Origin: Pseudomonas sp. S09G 359
GTDB lineage: Bacteria; Pseudomonadota; Gammaproteobacteria; Pseudomonadales; Pseudomonadaceae
NCBI RefSeq assembly: GCF_002843605.1
Contig: NZ_CP025263.1
Span: forward strand, 3,873,501-3,937,500
Direction of reading: 5' to 3'
Length of the DNA stretch: 64,000 nt
The notes under the pieces were generated by a model, which made no database searches, was not told where the DNA came from, and was given only the letters and a program-made list of their open reading frames with translations. This document shows positions 1 through 8,543 of the stretch, piece by piece; position 1 is the stretch's first letter, and each line of letters begins with the position of its first letter. Position numbers and translations under genes: made by a program.

Positions 1-591
<591 letters not shown>

Positions 592-596
592 AGTCG

Positions 597-1529
597 ATGA
601 ACGCCAGCGATGGAATCCGCGTCACACTCAGTGAACTGATTGAGATGCGCCACCGCGTGCGCGAAGTGCAGCTGTTCTCCACGCCGAGCCAGCGCAGCCC
701 GCTGATCGGCCTGCACCATTCCAAGCTGCGCGGGCGCGGTGTCGACTTCGACCAGGTGCGCGTGTACCAGGCCGGCGACGACGTGCGCACCATCGACTGG
801 CGCGTCACCGCGCGTACCCAGGAGCCGCACACCAAGCTGTTCCATGAAGAACGCGAACGGCCGATCTTCATCATGGTGGAGCAAAGCTGCCGGCTGTTTT
901 TCGGCTCGGGGCAGATGTTCAAGTCGGTGCTGGCGGCACAGGCGGCCAGCCTGATCGGTTGGGCCGCGCTGGGGCATAACGACCGGGTCGGTGGGCTGGT
1001 GTTCGGCGATAACGAGCACTACGAAATCAAGCCTCGGCGCAGCAAGCAAAGCCTGCTGCAATTGCTCAACCGCTTGGTGCGGGTCAACCAGAGCCTGAAC
1101 ACCGAAAGCCGCCCGGAAGCCGACGCCCTCGGCATGGCCCTGCGCCGCGGCCGCGAAGTACTGCGCCCCGGCAGCCTGGTGATCGTGATCTGCGACGAGC
1201 GCGCCCTCACCGAAGGCGCCGAGCAACAGCTGAGCTTGTTGTCGCGCCATTGCGACCTGCTGCTGTTGCCGATCTCGGACCCGCTGGACCACGCCCTGCC
1301 TGCCGCAGGGCTGCTGCGTTTCGCCGAGCGCGGCGCGCAGTTGGAACTGGACACGCTGAATTTCGATTTACGCCAGGCCTACAAGGCCCAGGCCGAAGCG
1401 CGTATCGCCCGCTGGGAACTGCTGGCGCAAAAACTGCGCATTCTATTGATGCCGTTGAGCACCCAGAGCGAAATGGTCGAGCAACTGCGCGAATACCTCA
1501 ACCCGCAACGCCCGGTTAAAAAGCAATGA
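597..1529 (+). CDS. DUF58 domain protein of the MoxR/Bat operon
   Basis: This is a soluble protein of about 310 residues with the DUF58 signature: the RSPLIGLHHSKLRGRG segment and GDDVRTIDWRVTAR near residues 57-70, followed by a degenerate VWA-like fold. DUF58 proteins always accompany MoxR ATPases and VWA proteins, and are thought to take part in the same assembly or chaperone complex. The ATG at 597 is chosen; an in-frame TTG at 588 that overlaps the MoxR stop is a possible alternative. The 3' end overlaps the next gene by four bases (ATGA), which indicates translational coupling. No signal peptide is visible. Confidence 0.9.
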   Translation: MNASDGIRVTLSELIEMRHRVREVQLFSTPSQRSPLIGLHHSKLRGRGVDFDQVRVYQAGDDVRTIDWRVTARTQEPHTKLFHEERERPIFIMVEQSCRLFFGSGQMFKSVLAAQAASLIGWAALGHNDRVGGLVFGDNEHYEIKPRRSKQSLLQLLNRLVRVNQSLNTESRPEADALGMALRRGREVLRPGSLVIVICDERALTEGAEQQLSLLSRHCDLLLLPISDPLDHALPAAGLLRFAERGAQLELDTLNFDLRQAYKAQAEARIARWELLAQKLRILLMPLSTQSEMVEQLREYLNPQRPVKKQ

Positions 1530-2020
1530 GCAGCCTCGACCAACTGCAACCGCTGATCGCCCCGCCGAGCATCGGCTTCTGGCCACCTGCCCCCGGCTGG
1601 TGGCTACTGTTGCTGGTGATTCCGTTGCTCGGCTGGGGGCTGTGGTGGTCGCGGCGTTTCCTGCCCACGCGCCGGCCCGTGGCGCGCGCCGAACAACCGC
1701 TGGACCCGTTGCGCATCGCCGCCCTGGCAGAATTGGCGCTGATGCCCAAACCCTACGACGGCGCGCCGGCCGGTGCCTGGCTGCAGCAGCTCAATGGCCT
1801 GCTCAAGCGCCTGTGCCGCAACGACTACCCCTACAGCCAGAGCCACACCCTTAACGGGCGCAAATGGCTGGCCTTCCTCGACAACCGCTGCCCGGCCGCC
1901 GGCCTCACGCGCTGGATGGTACTGGTGGAAGGCGCCTACAAACCCGAATGCAAACTCGACGACAAGGCCATCGCCGGCCTGACCCAGGCCGTCGACACCT
2001 GGATTCGCAAACATGTTTGA
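1526..2020 (+). CDS. DUF4381 membrane protein of the Bat operon
   Basis: This 164-residue protein has one transmembrane segment near residues 23-40 (WWLLLLVIPLLGWGLWW) and a cytoplasmic C-terminal region rich in Leu and Ala, as expected for the DUF4381 family. These proteins occur only beside VWA/Bat genes; their biochemical role is not known. The conserved segment KWLAFLDNRCP is present. The gene overlaps its upstream neighbour by four bases and the downstream VWA gene by eight, so it belongs to the same transcript. Confidence 0.88.
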   Translation: MSSLDQLQPLIAPPSIGFWPPAPGWWLLLLVIPLLGWGLWWSRRFLPTRRPVARAEQPLDPLRIAALAELALMPKPYDGAPAGAWLQQLNGLLKRLCRNDYPYSQSHTLNGRKWLAFLDNRCPAAGLTRWMVLVEGAYKPECKLDDKAIAGLTQAVDTWIRKHV

Positions 2021-3101
2021 GTTCGCCTGGCCGTGGGTCTTCGCCTTATTGCCATTGCCGTGGTTGATGCGCCTGGTGCTGCCGGTGGCCGACAGCGGCG
2101 AGCCGGCACTCAAAGTCAGCTACCTCAGCGACCTCGAAGGCCTGGCCCGCCGCCGCGCCCGGGTGAACCTGCCGGGCTGGCGCCAGCAAGCGCCGTTCGT
2201 GGTGCTGTGGCTGCTGCTGTTGACCGCCGCCGCGCGCCCGGAATGGCTTGGCGAACCGCTGCCGATTGCCGCCAGTGGCCGCGACCTGCTGGTGGCGGTG
2301 GACGTGTCCGGCTCCATGGATTTTCCCGACATGCACTGGCAGGACGAGGACGTCAGCCGCCTGAGCCTGGTCAAGCATTTGCTCGGTGACTTCCTCGAAG
2401 GCCGCGAAGGTGACCGCGTAGGTTTGATCCTGTTCGGCAGCCAGGCGTACCTGCAAGCCCCGCTGACCTTCGACCGCCGCACCGTGCGCACCTGGCTGGA
2501 TGAGGCGCGCATTGGCATCGCCGGCAAAAACACCGCCATCGGCGACGCCATCGGCCTGGCCTTGAAACGCCTGCGCCAGCGCCCGGCACAAAGCCGCGTA
2601 CTCATCCTGGTCACCGACGGCGCCAACAACGCCGGGCAGATCGACCCGCTGACCGCCGCGCGCCTGGCCGCCGAAGAAGGCGTGAAGATCTACCCGATCG
2701 GCATCGGCGCCGACCCCGAGCAAACCGGCTCCCTGGGCATCCTCGGCGTCAACCCGAGCCTGGACCTCGATGAACCCGCACTCAAGGCCATCGCCGCGGC
2801 CACCGGTGGCCAATATTTCCGCGCGCGTGATGGCGAAGAGCTGCAAACCATCAAGGAAACCCTCGACCAACTGGAGCCCGTCGAACAGCAACCGACCCAG
2901 GCGCGCCCGGCCCAGGCGCTGTACAGCGCGCCCTTGGCATTGGCGTTGATCCTGAGCATGTTGCTGGTGATTCAGGAGCGCTGGCCGAACAACGCCCTGC
3001 AAAGGTTGTTCGACAAATTATCGAGCAAGGGGATTTTCCTGCAACAACACCCGGAATGGCGCCAGCGCCTCAAACGCCTGCGTTTGCGGAGGCGTCGATG
3101 A
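2013..3101 (+). CDS. VWA domain membrane protein, BatA-like
   Basis: This is a 362-residue inner-membrane protein with two N-terminal membrane segments (about 5-20 and 62-75), a von Willebrand factor A domain (about 90-290) and a C-terminal membrane segment (about 307-325). The metal-ion-dependent adhesion site is intact: DVSGS at 97-101, with later Thr and Asp positions such as LVTDGANNAGQ. This architecture is that of BatA/BatB proteins, which are linked to envelope stress tolerance and are probable clients of the MoxR ATPase. The end overlaps the next gene at ATGA. Confidence 0.92.
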   Translation: MFEFAWPWVFALLPLPWLMRLVLPVADSGEPALKVSYLSDLEGLARRRARVNLPGWRQQAPFVVLWLLLLTAAARPEWLGEPLPIAASGRDLLVAVDVSGSMDFPDMHWQDEDVSRLSLVKHLLGDFLEGREGDRVGLILFGSQAYLQAPLTFDRRTVRTWLDEARIGIAGKNTAIGDAIGLALKRLRQRPAQSRVLILVTDGANNAGQIDPLTAARLAAEEGVKIYPIGIGADPEQTGSLGILGVNPSLDLDEPALKAIAAATGGQYFRARDGEELQTIKETLDQLEPVEQQPTQARPAQALYSAPLALALILSMLLVIQERWPNNALQRLFDKLSSKGIFLQQHPEWRQRLKRLRLRRRR

Positions 3102-4837
3102 TCGACCTGTGGCCGCACTGGTTCCGCCCCTGGTGGCTATTGCTGCTGCCGCTGCTCGGCTGGCTGCTGTGGCAGCTGTGGCACCGGCAAAAGCGCGCCG
3201 GGCGCTGGAAGATGATCCTGCCGCCGGCCTTCCACGCGGTGCTGCTCAGCGGCGGCAACGGCCGCGAAAGCAAATCGCCGTGGGTGGTGCTTGGCATCGC
3301 CTGGCTGTTGGCCGTGCTGGCGCTGCTCGGCCCCAGCTGGCAGCGCGTTGAACAGACCAGTCAGAAACCCTCCGACCCGTTGGTGGTGTTGCTGGAACTG
3401 ACCCCGGAAATGCTCGCCACCGACAGCCCGCCCAACCGTCTGGAGCAGGCCCGGCGCAAGCTGTACGACCTGTTGCAGGCGCGCAGCGATGCGCAAACCG
3501 CCATCGTCGTGTACGCCGGCAGCGCCCACACCCTGGTGCCGCTGTCGGACGACCTGGCCACCAGCCGCAACCTGCTCGAAGCCCTACGCCCCTCGCTGAT
3601 GCCCGAAGCCGGCCATCGCGCCGACCTGGCCGTGGAAAAAGCCTTGGAGCTGCTCAAGCACGGCGGGCTCGGCCAGGGCCGCCTGCTGTTGATCGGCTCA
3701 TCGCTGTCCAAGCAGGAACGCCAAGGTATTCGCCTGCTGCTGCAAAACAGCCAGTCGCCGCCGCTGTCGATCCTCGGTATCGGCAGCCGCGAAGGCACGC
3801 CCGTGACCCAGGAAAGCGGCGAGTTCCTCAAGGACGAACAGGGCGCAATCCTGGTGCCGCGCCTCGACAGCCCCACCCTCAAGGCATTCGCCAGCGAAAT
3901 GGGCGGCCGTTACCGTGCCGCGCGCCTCGACGACAAAGACCTGCGCCAGCTCGGCGTACTGGACACCCCGCAAGCCCTGCGCAATGACGGTCAACTGCTG
4001 CACCTCGATACCTGGGCCGACCAGGGTTACTGGCTGCTGCTGCCCCTGCTGTTGCTGGCGGCCTGTGCCGGGCGGCGTGGCTGGCTGTTCTGCCTGCCCT
4101 TGCTGCTGATGGCCGCGCCGCAGCCGAGCTATGCCTTCGGCCTGCAAGACTTGTGGCTGCGCCCCGACCAGCAAGGCCAATACCTGCTCAAGAAAAAGCG
4201 CCCGGCCGAAGCCGCCGAACACTTCGAGGACCCGCAATGGCAAGGCGTGGCCCTCTACGAAGCCGGCAACTATGCCGAGGCGATCAAACGGTTCGCCGAG
4301 GGCGATGACGCCTATTCTCACTACAATCGCGGCAATGCGCTGGCCAAGGCCGGCGAGCTGGAAGCCGCGATCGACGCCTACGAACAAGCCCTGGAAGCCC
4401 AGCCCGATTTGCAACCGGCCCTGAAAAACAAGGCCCTGGTCGAAACCCTGCTGCAGCAACAGGCACAACCCGAGCCCGAGCAAACGGCAGAAAACAGGGA
4501 TGACGAAACCACCCAACCCGGCCAAACTGCGCAACCGGGCGCCAGTGGGCAAAATGCTCCGGGTGGCGAGCAGTCATCCCAGGGCCAGGGCGAGGCCGGC
4601 ACCGGCGATACCCAGCCCGGCGCCAAGCCACAAAGCGGCGGCAATGAAGTACCCGGCAGCGAGCTTGGGGATGAGCAAACCACCACCCCGCCGCTGCGCC
4701 CCACCGACGCCAGCCTCGACGGCGAACACCGCCAGGCCCTGGAACAATGGCTGCGGGAGATCCCGGACAACCCCGGCGAACTACTGCGGCGCAAATTCTG
4801 GTACGAACAGCAACAACATCAGGACAAGACTCGATGA
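3098..4837 (+). CDS. VWA and TPR membrane protein, BatB/BatC-like fusion
   Basis: This 579-residue protein has two N-terminal membrane segments, a VWA domain (about 85-290), two hydrophobic segments (about 308-345), then tetratricopeptide repeats (about 385-460, including YEAGNYAEAIKRFAEG and AYSHYNRGNALAKAGELE) and a low-complexity Gln/Pro/Gly-rich tail. It corresponds to BatB fused to BatC. The expected DxSxS metal site reads ELTPEM here (line of VVLLELTPEMLATD), so metal binding by this VWA domain is doubtful. The ATG at 3098 sits in the overlap with the previous stop; the 3' end overlaps BatD by four bases. Confidence 0.9.
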   Translation: MIDLWPHWFRPWWLLLLPLLGWLLWQLWHRQKRAGRWKMILPPAFHAVLLSGGNGRESKSPWVVLGIAWLLAVLALLGPSWQRVEQTSQKPSDPLVVLLELTPEMLATDSPPNRLEQARRKLYDLLQARSDAQTAIVVYAGSAHTLVPLSDDLATSRNLLEALRPSLMPEAGHRADLAVEKALELLKHGGLGQGRLLLIGSSLSKQERQGIRLLLQNSQSPPLSILGIGSREGTPVTQESGEFLKDEQGAILVPRLDSPTLKAFASEMGGRYRAARLDDKDLRQLGVLDTPQALRNDGQLLHLDTWADQGYWLLLPLLLLAACAGRRGWLFCLPLLLMAAPQPSYAFGLQDLWLRPDQQGQYLLKKKRPAEAAEHFEDPQWQGVALYEAGNYAEAIKRFAEGDDAYSHYNRGNALAKAGELEAAIDAYEQALEAQPDLQPALKNKALVETLLQQQAQPEPEQTAENRDDETTQPGQTAQPGASGQNAPGGEQSSQGQGEAGTGDTQPGAKPQSGGNEVPGSELGDEQTTTPPLRPTDASLDGEHRQALEQWLREIPDNPGELLRRKFWYEQQQHQDKTR

Positions 4838-6474
4838 GCCGCCGCACTTCCCTACTGCTTCTGCTCGCGCTGTCGGCAGGCCCCGCCCAGGCGGCGAACC
4901 TGGTGGCCAGTGTCGACCGCAGCCGCCTGAATTCCGGCGAAACGGTAGAGCTGACGGTGGAATCCAGCGACGTCACCCAGTTCGGCAAGCCCGACCTGTC
5001 GCCGCTGGATGCGCAATTCGAAGTCAGCGGCACGCGCCAACTCAACCAGCTCACCACCCTGGGTGGCGACAACCACGCCACCACGCGCTGGATCATCACC
5101 TTGTTGCCCCGGCAAAACGGCACCGTGGTGATCCCGCCCCTGCAAGTGGGCGAGTACCAGACCCAGCCGATCAGCCTGCAAGTGGTGGAAACCGCGAGCC
5201 AGAACACCAGCGCAGAACTGGCGCCGGTGTTTGTCGAGGCCAACCTCGACCAGGCCACCGTGTACGTGCAGGCCCAGGCGCTGTTGACCGTGCGCGTGTA
5301 CCACTCGGTGTCGCTGTATGACGACAGCAGCCTTACGCCGTTGCAGATTCCGGATGCGCGCGTGGAGCAGTTGGGCGAGTCGCGCACCTACGAAAAAGTC
5401 ATCAACAGCATTCGCCATGGCGTGATCGAAACCCGCTATGCGATCTACCCGCAGCACAGCGGCAGCCTGGATATTCCCACGCAGACCTTCAGCGCCACGC
5501 TGGTGGAATCGCGCCCGCCGCAAGAAAACACACTGCAGGGCACCAAGCCGGGCAAGCTGATTCACGTCAGCTCCGCGCCGCTGCAATTGACGGTCAAACC
5601 CAAGCCGGAGCTGTACCCGGCCGATACCCCCTGGCTGCCGGCGCGCAGCCTCACGCTGAGCGAGAACTGGAACCCGGCCCCCGATCACGTGCAGGTCGGC
5701 GACTCGCTGACCCGCAGCCTCACGGTCAAGGCCGAAGGCTTGTCCAGCGCGCAACTGCCGGCCCTGCCCAGCACCGATATCAATGGCCTGCGCCGCTACC
5801 CGGACCAGCCGGTGCTGGGCAACCAGAGCAACGACCGCGGCCTGATCGGCAGCCGCGAAGACCGCGAAGCGCTGGTGCCCAACCGCGTCGGCGCACTGGA
5901 GTTGCCTGCGGTTGAAGTGGTGTGGTGGAACACCCATGAAGACCACCTCGAGCGCACCAGCCTGCCCGCCCGCACCCTGCAAGTGGCCAACAACCCGAGC
6001 CTGGTGGTCGACACGCCGGCCACGCCGACCATCATCACCGCCCCCGATGACAGCCGTCTGTGGCTGTGGCAACTCAGCACGCTGATCCTGGCCTGCACCA
6101 CCCTGCTCGGCTTCGGCCTGTGGTGGCGCGCACGGCGGCAACCGGCGGTACTGCGCGCCGCGCAAACCGGCCCAAGCCCACGCACCTTGCTCGACGACCT
6201 CAAGCGCGCCACCCAGGCCAACGACCCCCAGGCCACGCGCCAGGCGCTGGACGCCTGGGCCCGCCAGCAACCGGAAACCCTGGCCGACATGGCCGCGCGG
6301 TTTGTGCCGCTGTCGGACGCACTGGATGGGCTGAACGGCGCGCTGTACAGCGAAAGCGGCCAATACTGGCTGGGCGAAGACCTGTGGCGCGCGATCAAAG
6401 CCATCCCGATGGCCGAACGCGAGCAAGACCCGGCGACGGATACCACCAGCTTGCCGCCGTTGTATCCGAAGTAA
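4834..6474 (+). CDS. BatD-like protein (oxygen tolerance family)
   Basis: This 546-residue protein begins with a signal peptide (LLLLLALSAGPAQA, cleavage near residue 23), followed by a long periplasmic region built of Ig-like beta domains (start NLVASVDRSRLNSGETVEL) and one membrane anchor near residues 409-430 (WLWQLSTLILACTTLLGFGLWW), with a short cytoplasmic tail. That is the BatD layout. It is the last gene of the Bat operon; the start at 4834 lies in the ATGA overlap with the preceding gene. The function of BatD is not established beyond genetic association with aerotolerance and virulence in other bacteria. Confidence 0.9.
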   Translation: MSRRTSLLLLLALSAGPAQAANLVASVDRSRLNSGETVELTVESSDVTQFGKPDLSPLDAQFEVSGTRQLNQLTTLGGDNHATTRWIITLLPRQNGTVVIPPLQVGEYQTQPISLQVVETASQNTSAELAPVFVEANLDQATVYVQAQALLTVRVYHSVSLYDDSSLTPLQIPDARVEQLGESRTYEKVINSIRHGVIETRYAIYPQHSGSLDIPTQTFSATLVESRPPQENTLQGTKPGKLIHVSSAPLQLTVKPKPELYPADTPWLPARSLTLSENWNPAPDHVQVGDSLTRSLTVKAEGLSSAQLPALPSTDINGLRRYPDQPVLGNQSNDRGLIGSREDREALVPNRVGALELPAVEVVWWNTHEDHLERTSLPARTLQVANNPSLVVDTPATPTIITAPDDSRLWLWQLSTLILACTTLLGFGLWWRARRQPAVLRAAQTGPSPRTLLDDLKRATQANDPQATRQALDAWARQQPETLADMAARFVPLSDALDGLNGALYSESGQYWLGEDLWRAIKAIPMAEREQDPATDTTSLPPLYPK

Positions 6475-6488
6475 ACCCTAGGTTTTTT
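6470..6488 (+). terminator. Possible short terminator after batD
   Basis: At the batD stop codon the sequence forms a short AAACC/GGTTT hairpin with loop CTA and runs directly into a stretch of seven T. The stem has only five pairs, so termination may be weak. Confidence 0.35.
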
Positions 6489-6489
6489 T

Positions 6490-6656
6490 GGCGAGCAGGC
6501 TTGTTGTGGCAAGCGGGCTAGTTGTGGCGAGCGGGCTTGCCCGCGTTGGGCTGCGAAGCAGCCCCAGTAAAGCACCCCCATTAATCCAGGCAAATCGCGG
6601 TCACCGGTTTTGGGGCCGCTTCGCAGCCCAACGCGGGCAAGCCCGCTCGCCACAAC
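6490..6656. repeat. REP inverted pair with degenerate half copies
   Basis: Two arms of 39 bp (6521-6559 and 6618-6656) are perfect reverse complements built around GCGGGCTTGCCCGC, the usual head-to-head arrangement of Pseudomonas REP elements. Just upstream (6490-6520) are two decayed partial heads of the form TTGTGGCAAGCGGGCTA, so the element looks stuttered. It could act as a transcript stabiliser or terminator after batD. Confidence 0.85.
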
Positions 6657-6714
6657 AAGCTCATCGCCAGCAATCCTTATCCCTTTAATTTGCGGGAAGT
6701 TTCCTAGACAATCC

Positions 6715-6824
6715 CACGGGCTTGCGCCTGCTCACTTCACTGGCTAGCCTTCGTTCCGTCGCTGCATATCAGCGAACGGGTGTGGAAACCTGAGACTAGT
6801 AGGCCCCTTACCAGGAGCTTAAGT
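6715..6824 (+). promoter_or_regulatory. Structured leader of the DUF3077-like gene
   Basis: The 110 bases before the small gene at 6825 are not coding and are unlike REP sequence. They contain a compact hairpin: CCG-TCGCTG (6756-6764), loop CATAT (6765-6769), CAGCGA (6770-6775), a bulged A and CGG (6777-6779). This is followed by GTGTGGAAACC and a Shine-Dalgarno AGGAG at 6813-6817. From general familiarity, similar leaders precede other DUF3077/DUF6124 genes in Pseudomonas, but that was not tested here. A role as an RNA control element is an inference. Confidence 0.45.
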
Positions 6825-7124
6825 ATGAGCAAGAGCAATTCGGATTCACCTCGCTTCACCCATGACCGCGAAATCTTCGAGCGCGCCCTCAGCCACTACC
6901 TGAAACCCGACTCACAACCGCCCTTCTCCGTGCACCAGGACCTCAGCTTCGAAGACGCCCTCGCCGAAATCTGCGACCTGCTGCGCTGTGCAGCCGCCAC
7001 CGCAGCCGGCACCACCCAGGCGCTGCTCGGCAATGAGCGCCACATGGCCGGCGCCACCGAACACCTGATCAACAATGCCAAAACCCTGGCCGACCGCGCA
7101 CTGAACTGCCTGCATAGCACATAA
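6825..7124 (+). CDS. DUF3077-like small protein
   Basis: This 99-residue protein resembles the DUF3077/DUF6124 group of small Pseudomonas proteins: a variable N-terminus, the central PFSVHQDLSFEDALAEICDLL segment, and a helical C-terminal half with RHMAGATEHLINNAKTLAD. No signal peptide or membrane segment is present. The ATG at 6825 is preceded by AGGAG with seven-base spacing; an upstream in-frame GTG would fall inside the structured leader and is rejected. REP pairs flank the gene on both sides. Function is unknown. Confidence 0.7.
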   Translation: MSKSNSDSPRFTHDREIFERALSHYLKPDSQPPFSVHQDLSFEDALAEICDLLRCAAATAAGTTQALLGNERHMAGATEHLINNAKTLADRALNCLHST

Positions 7125-7130
7125 CCCCCC

Positions 7131-7219
7131 TGTGGGAGCGGGCTTGCTCGCGAATGCGGTGTGTCAGATACCGATGCATTCACTGACACACCGCATTCGC
7201 GAGCAAGCCCGCTCCCACA
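7131..7219. repeat. REP inverted pair, perfect 37-bp arms
   Basis: The arms 7131-7167 and 7183-7219 are perfect reverse complements (core GAGCGGGCTTGCTCGCGAA) separated by 15 bases. This is a second REP subtype in the window. It sits between the DUF3077-like gene and sbcD and could form a long hairpin in either transcript. Confidence 0.88.
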
Positions 7220-7301
7220 TTGGTTCTTGGCCACCTACGGGCACCGCGCAGGCTTTTACAGGTAAACTCCCCTCCTTTTCATCTTCTCCACGGAGTTCGC
7301 C

Positions 7302-8543
7302 TTGCGTCTGTTTCACACCTCCGACTGGCACCTTGGCCAAAACCTGCATGGCCAGGAACGCGACTTCGAACACGCCTGTTTCCTTGAGTGGCTGCTGGGT
7401 CAACTGAAAGCCGATCAGCCGGATGTGTTGCTGATCGCCGGCGATATATTCGACACGGTCAACCCGCCGCTCAAGGCCCAGGAGCGGCTGTATGACTTCA
7501 TCATCAGCGCCCACGAACAAAACCCGCAACTGACGATTGTGATGATCGCCGGCAACCACGACTCCGGCTCGCGTATCGAATTGCCCGCGCCGTTGATGCG
7601 CCGCCTGCGCACTCACGCGTTGGGCCGCGTGCTGTGGCTGGATGATGGCCAGCTGGATGCCGAGCGTTTGCTGATCCCGCTGCCCGACGCCAAAGGCAAG
7701 GTCGCGGCGTGGTGCCTGGCACTGCCGTTTTTGCGCCCGGCGGAAGTCACCGGCGCGCAGTTGGGTGATGATTATTTGCGCGGTATCGGCCACGTGCATG
7801 AATCGCTGATCGCCGCCGCCAACGCCAAGCGCAAAAAAGGCCAGGCGCTGATCGCCATCAGCCATGCGCACATGGCCGGTGGTTCGGTGTCGGAAGACTC
7901 CGAGCGCAGCCTGATCATCGGCAATGCCGAGGCACTGCCCGCCAGCCTGTTCGACAAACGTGTCGGCTATGTGGCCCTGGGCCATTTGCACAAGCCGCAA
8001 AAGGTCAATGGCGAAGAACGTATTCGCTACAGTGGCTCGCCGATTCCGCTGTCGTTTTCCGAAATCGGCTACAAGCATCAGATTCTCGATGTGACCTTCC
8101 AGGGCCAATGCCTGGTGGGTGTCGAACCGATCCTGATCCCCCGCTCGGTCGACCTGCAACGCCTGGACGCCGCCCCGCTGGCGGATATCCTCAAGGCGCT
8201 GGCCGAGTTGCCCGACGTCGACCTGCTGGCCGAAACCCAGCGCCACCCCTGGCTGGAAGTGCGCGTGCGCCTCGACGAGCCGCAGCCCGACCTGCGCCAG
8301 CAAATCGAAACCGCGCTGCAAGGCAAGGCCGTGCGCCTGGTGCGCATCGCCGCTGAATACGCCGGCACGGGCAGTCGCGAAGACGACAATGAAGAGCGCC
8401 TGATCGAGCTGGACCAGCTCACGCCCCAGGAGCTGTTCAGCCGCGCCTGGCAGGACAACTACGGCAGTGAAGTGGATGAACAGACCTTGAAGGATTTCGC
8501 CGTGCTGCTCCAGGAAGTGCAGCAGGAGGAGGAACAGCCATGA
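7302..8543 (+). CDS. sbcD: Exonuclease SbcD subunit (Mre11-like)
   Basis: This is the nuclease subunit of the SbcCD (Rad50/Mre11) complex, which cleaves DNA hairpins and processes double-strand ends. The 413-residue length fits the family. Metallophosphoesterase motifs are visible: DWHLGQ (about 6-11), GDIFD (about 47), GNHDS (about 85), and GHLHKP (about 227). The start codon is TTG at 7302, which gives the expected N-terminus MRLFHTSDWHLG; no ATG is available nearby. The 3' end overlaps sbcC by four bases. The gene lies next to several REP palindromes, the kind of hairpin this enzyme can cut. Confidence 0.96.
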   Translation: MRLFHTSDWHLGQNLHGQERDFEHACFLEWLLGQLKADQPDVLLIAGDIFDTVNPPLKAQERLYDFIISAHEQNPQLTIVMIAGNHDSGSRIELPAPLMRRLRTHALGRVLWLDDGQLDAERLLIPLPDAKGKVAAWCLALPFLRPAEVTGAQLGDDYLRGIGHVHESLIAAANAKRKKGQALIAISHAHMAGGSVSEDSERSLIIGNAEALPASLFDKRVGYVALGHLHKPQKVNGEERIRYSGSPIPLSFSEIGYKHQILDVTFQGQCLVGVEPILIPRSVDLQRLDAAPLADILKALAELPDVDLLAETQRHPWLEVRVRLDEPQPDLRQQIETALQGKAVRLVRIAAEYAGTGSREDDNEERLIELDQLTPQELFSRAWQDNYGSEVDEQTLKDFAVLLQEVQQEEEQP

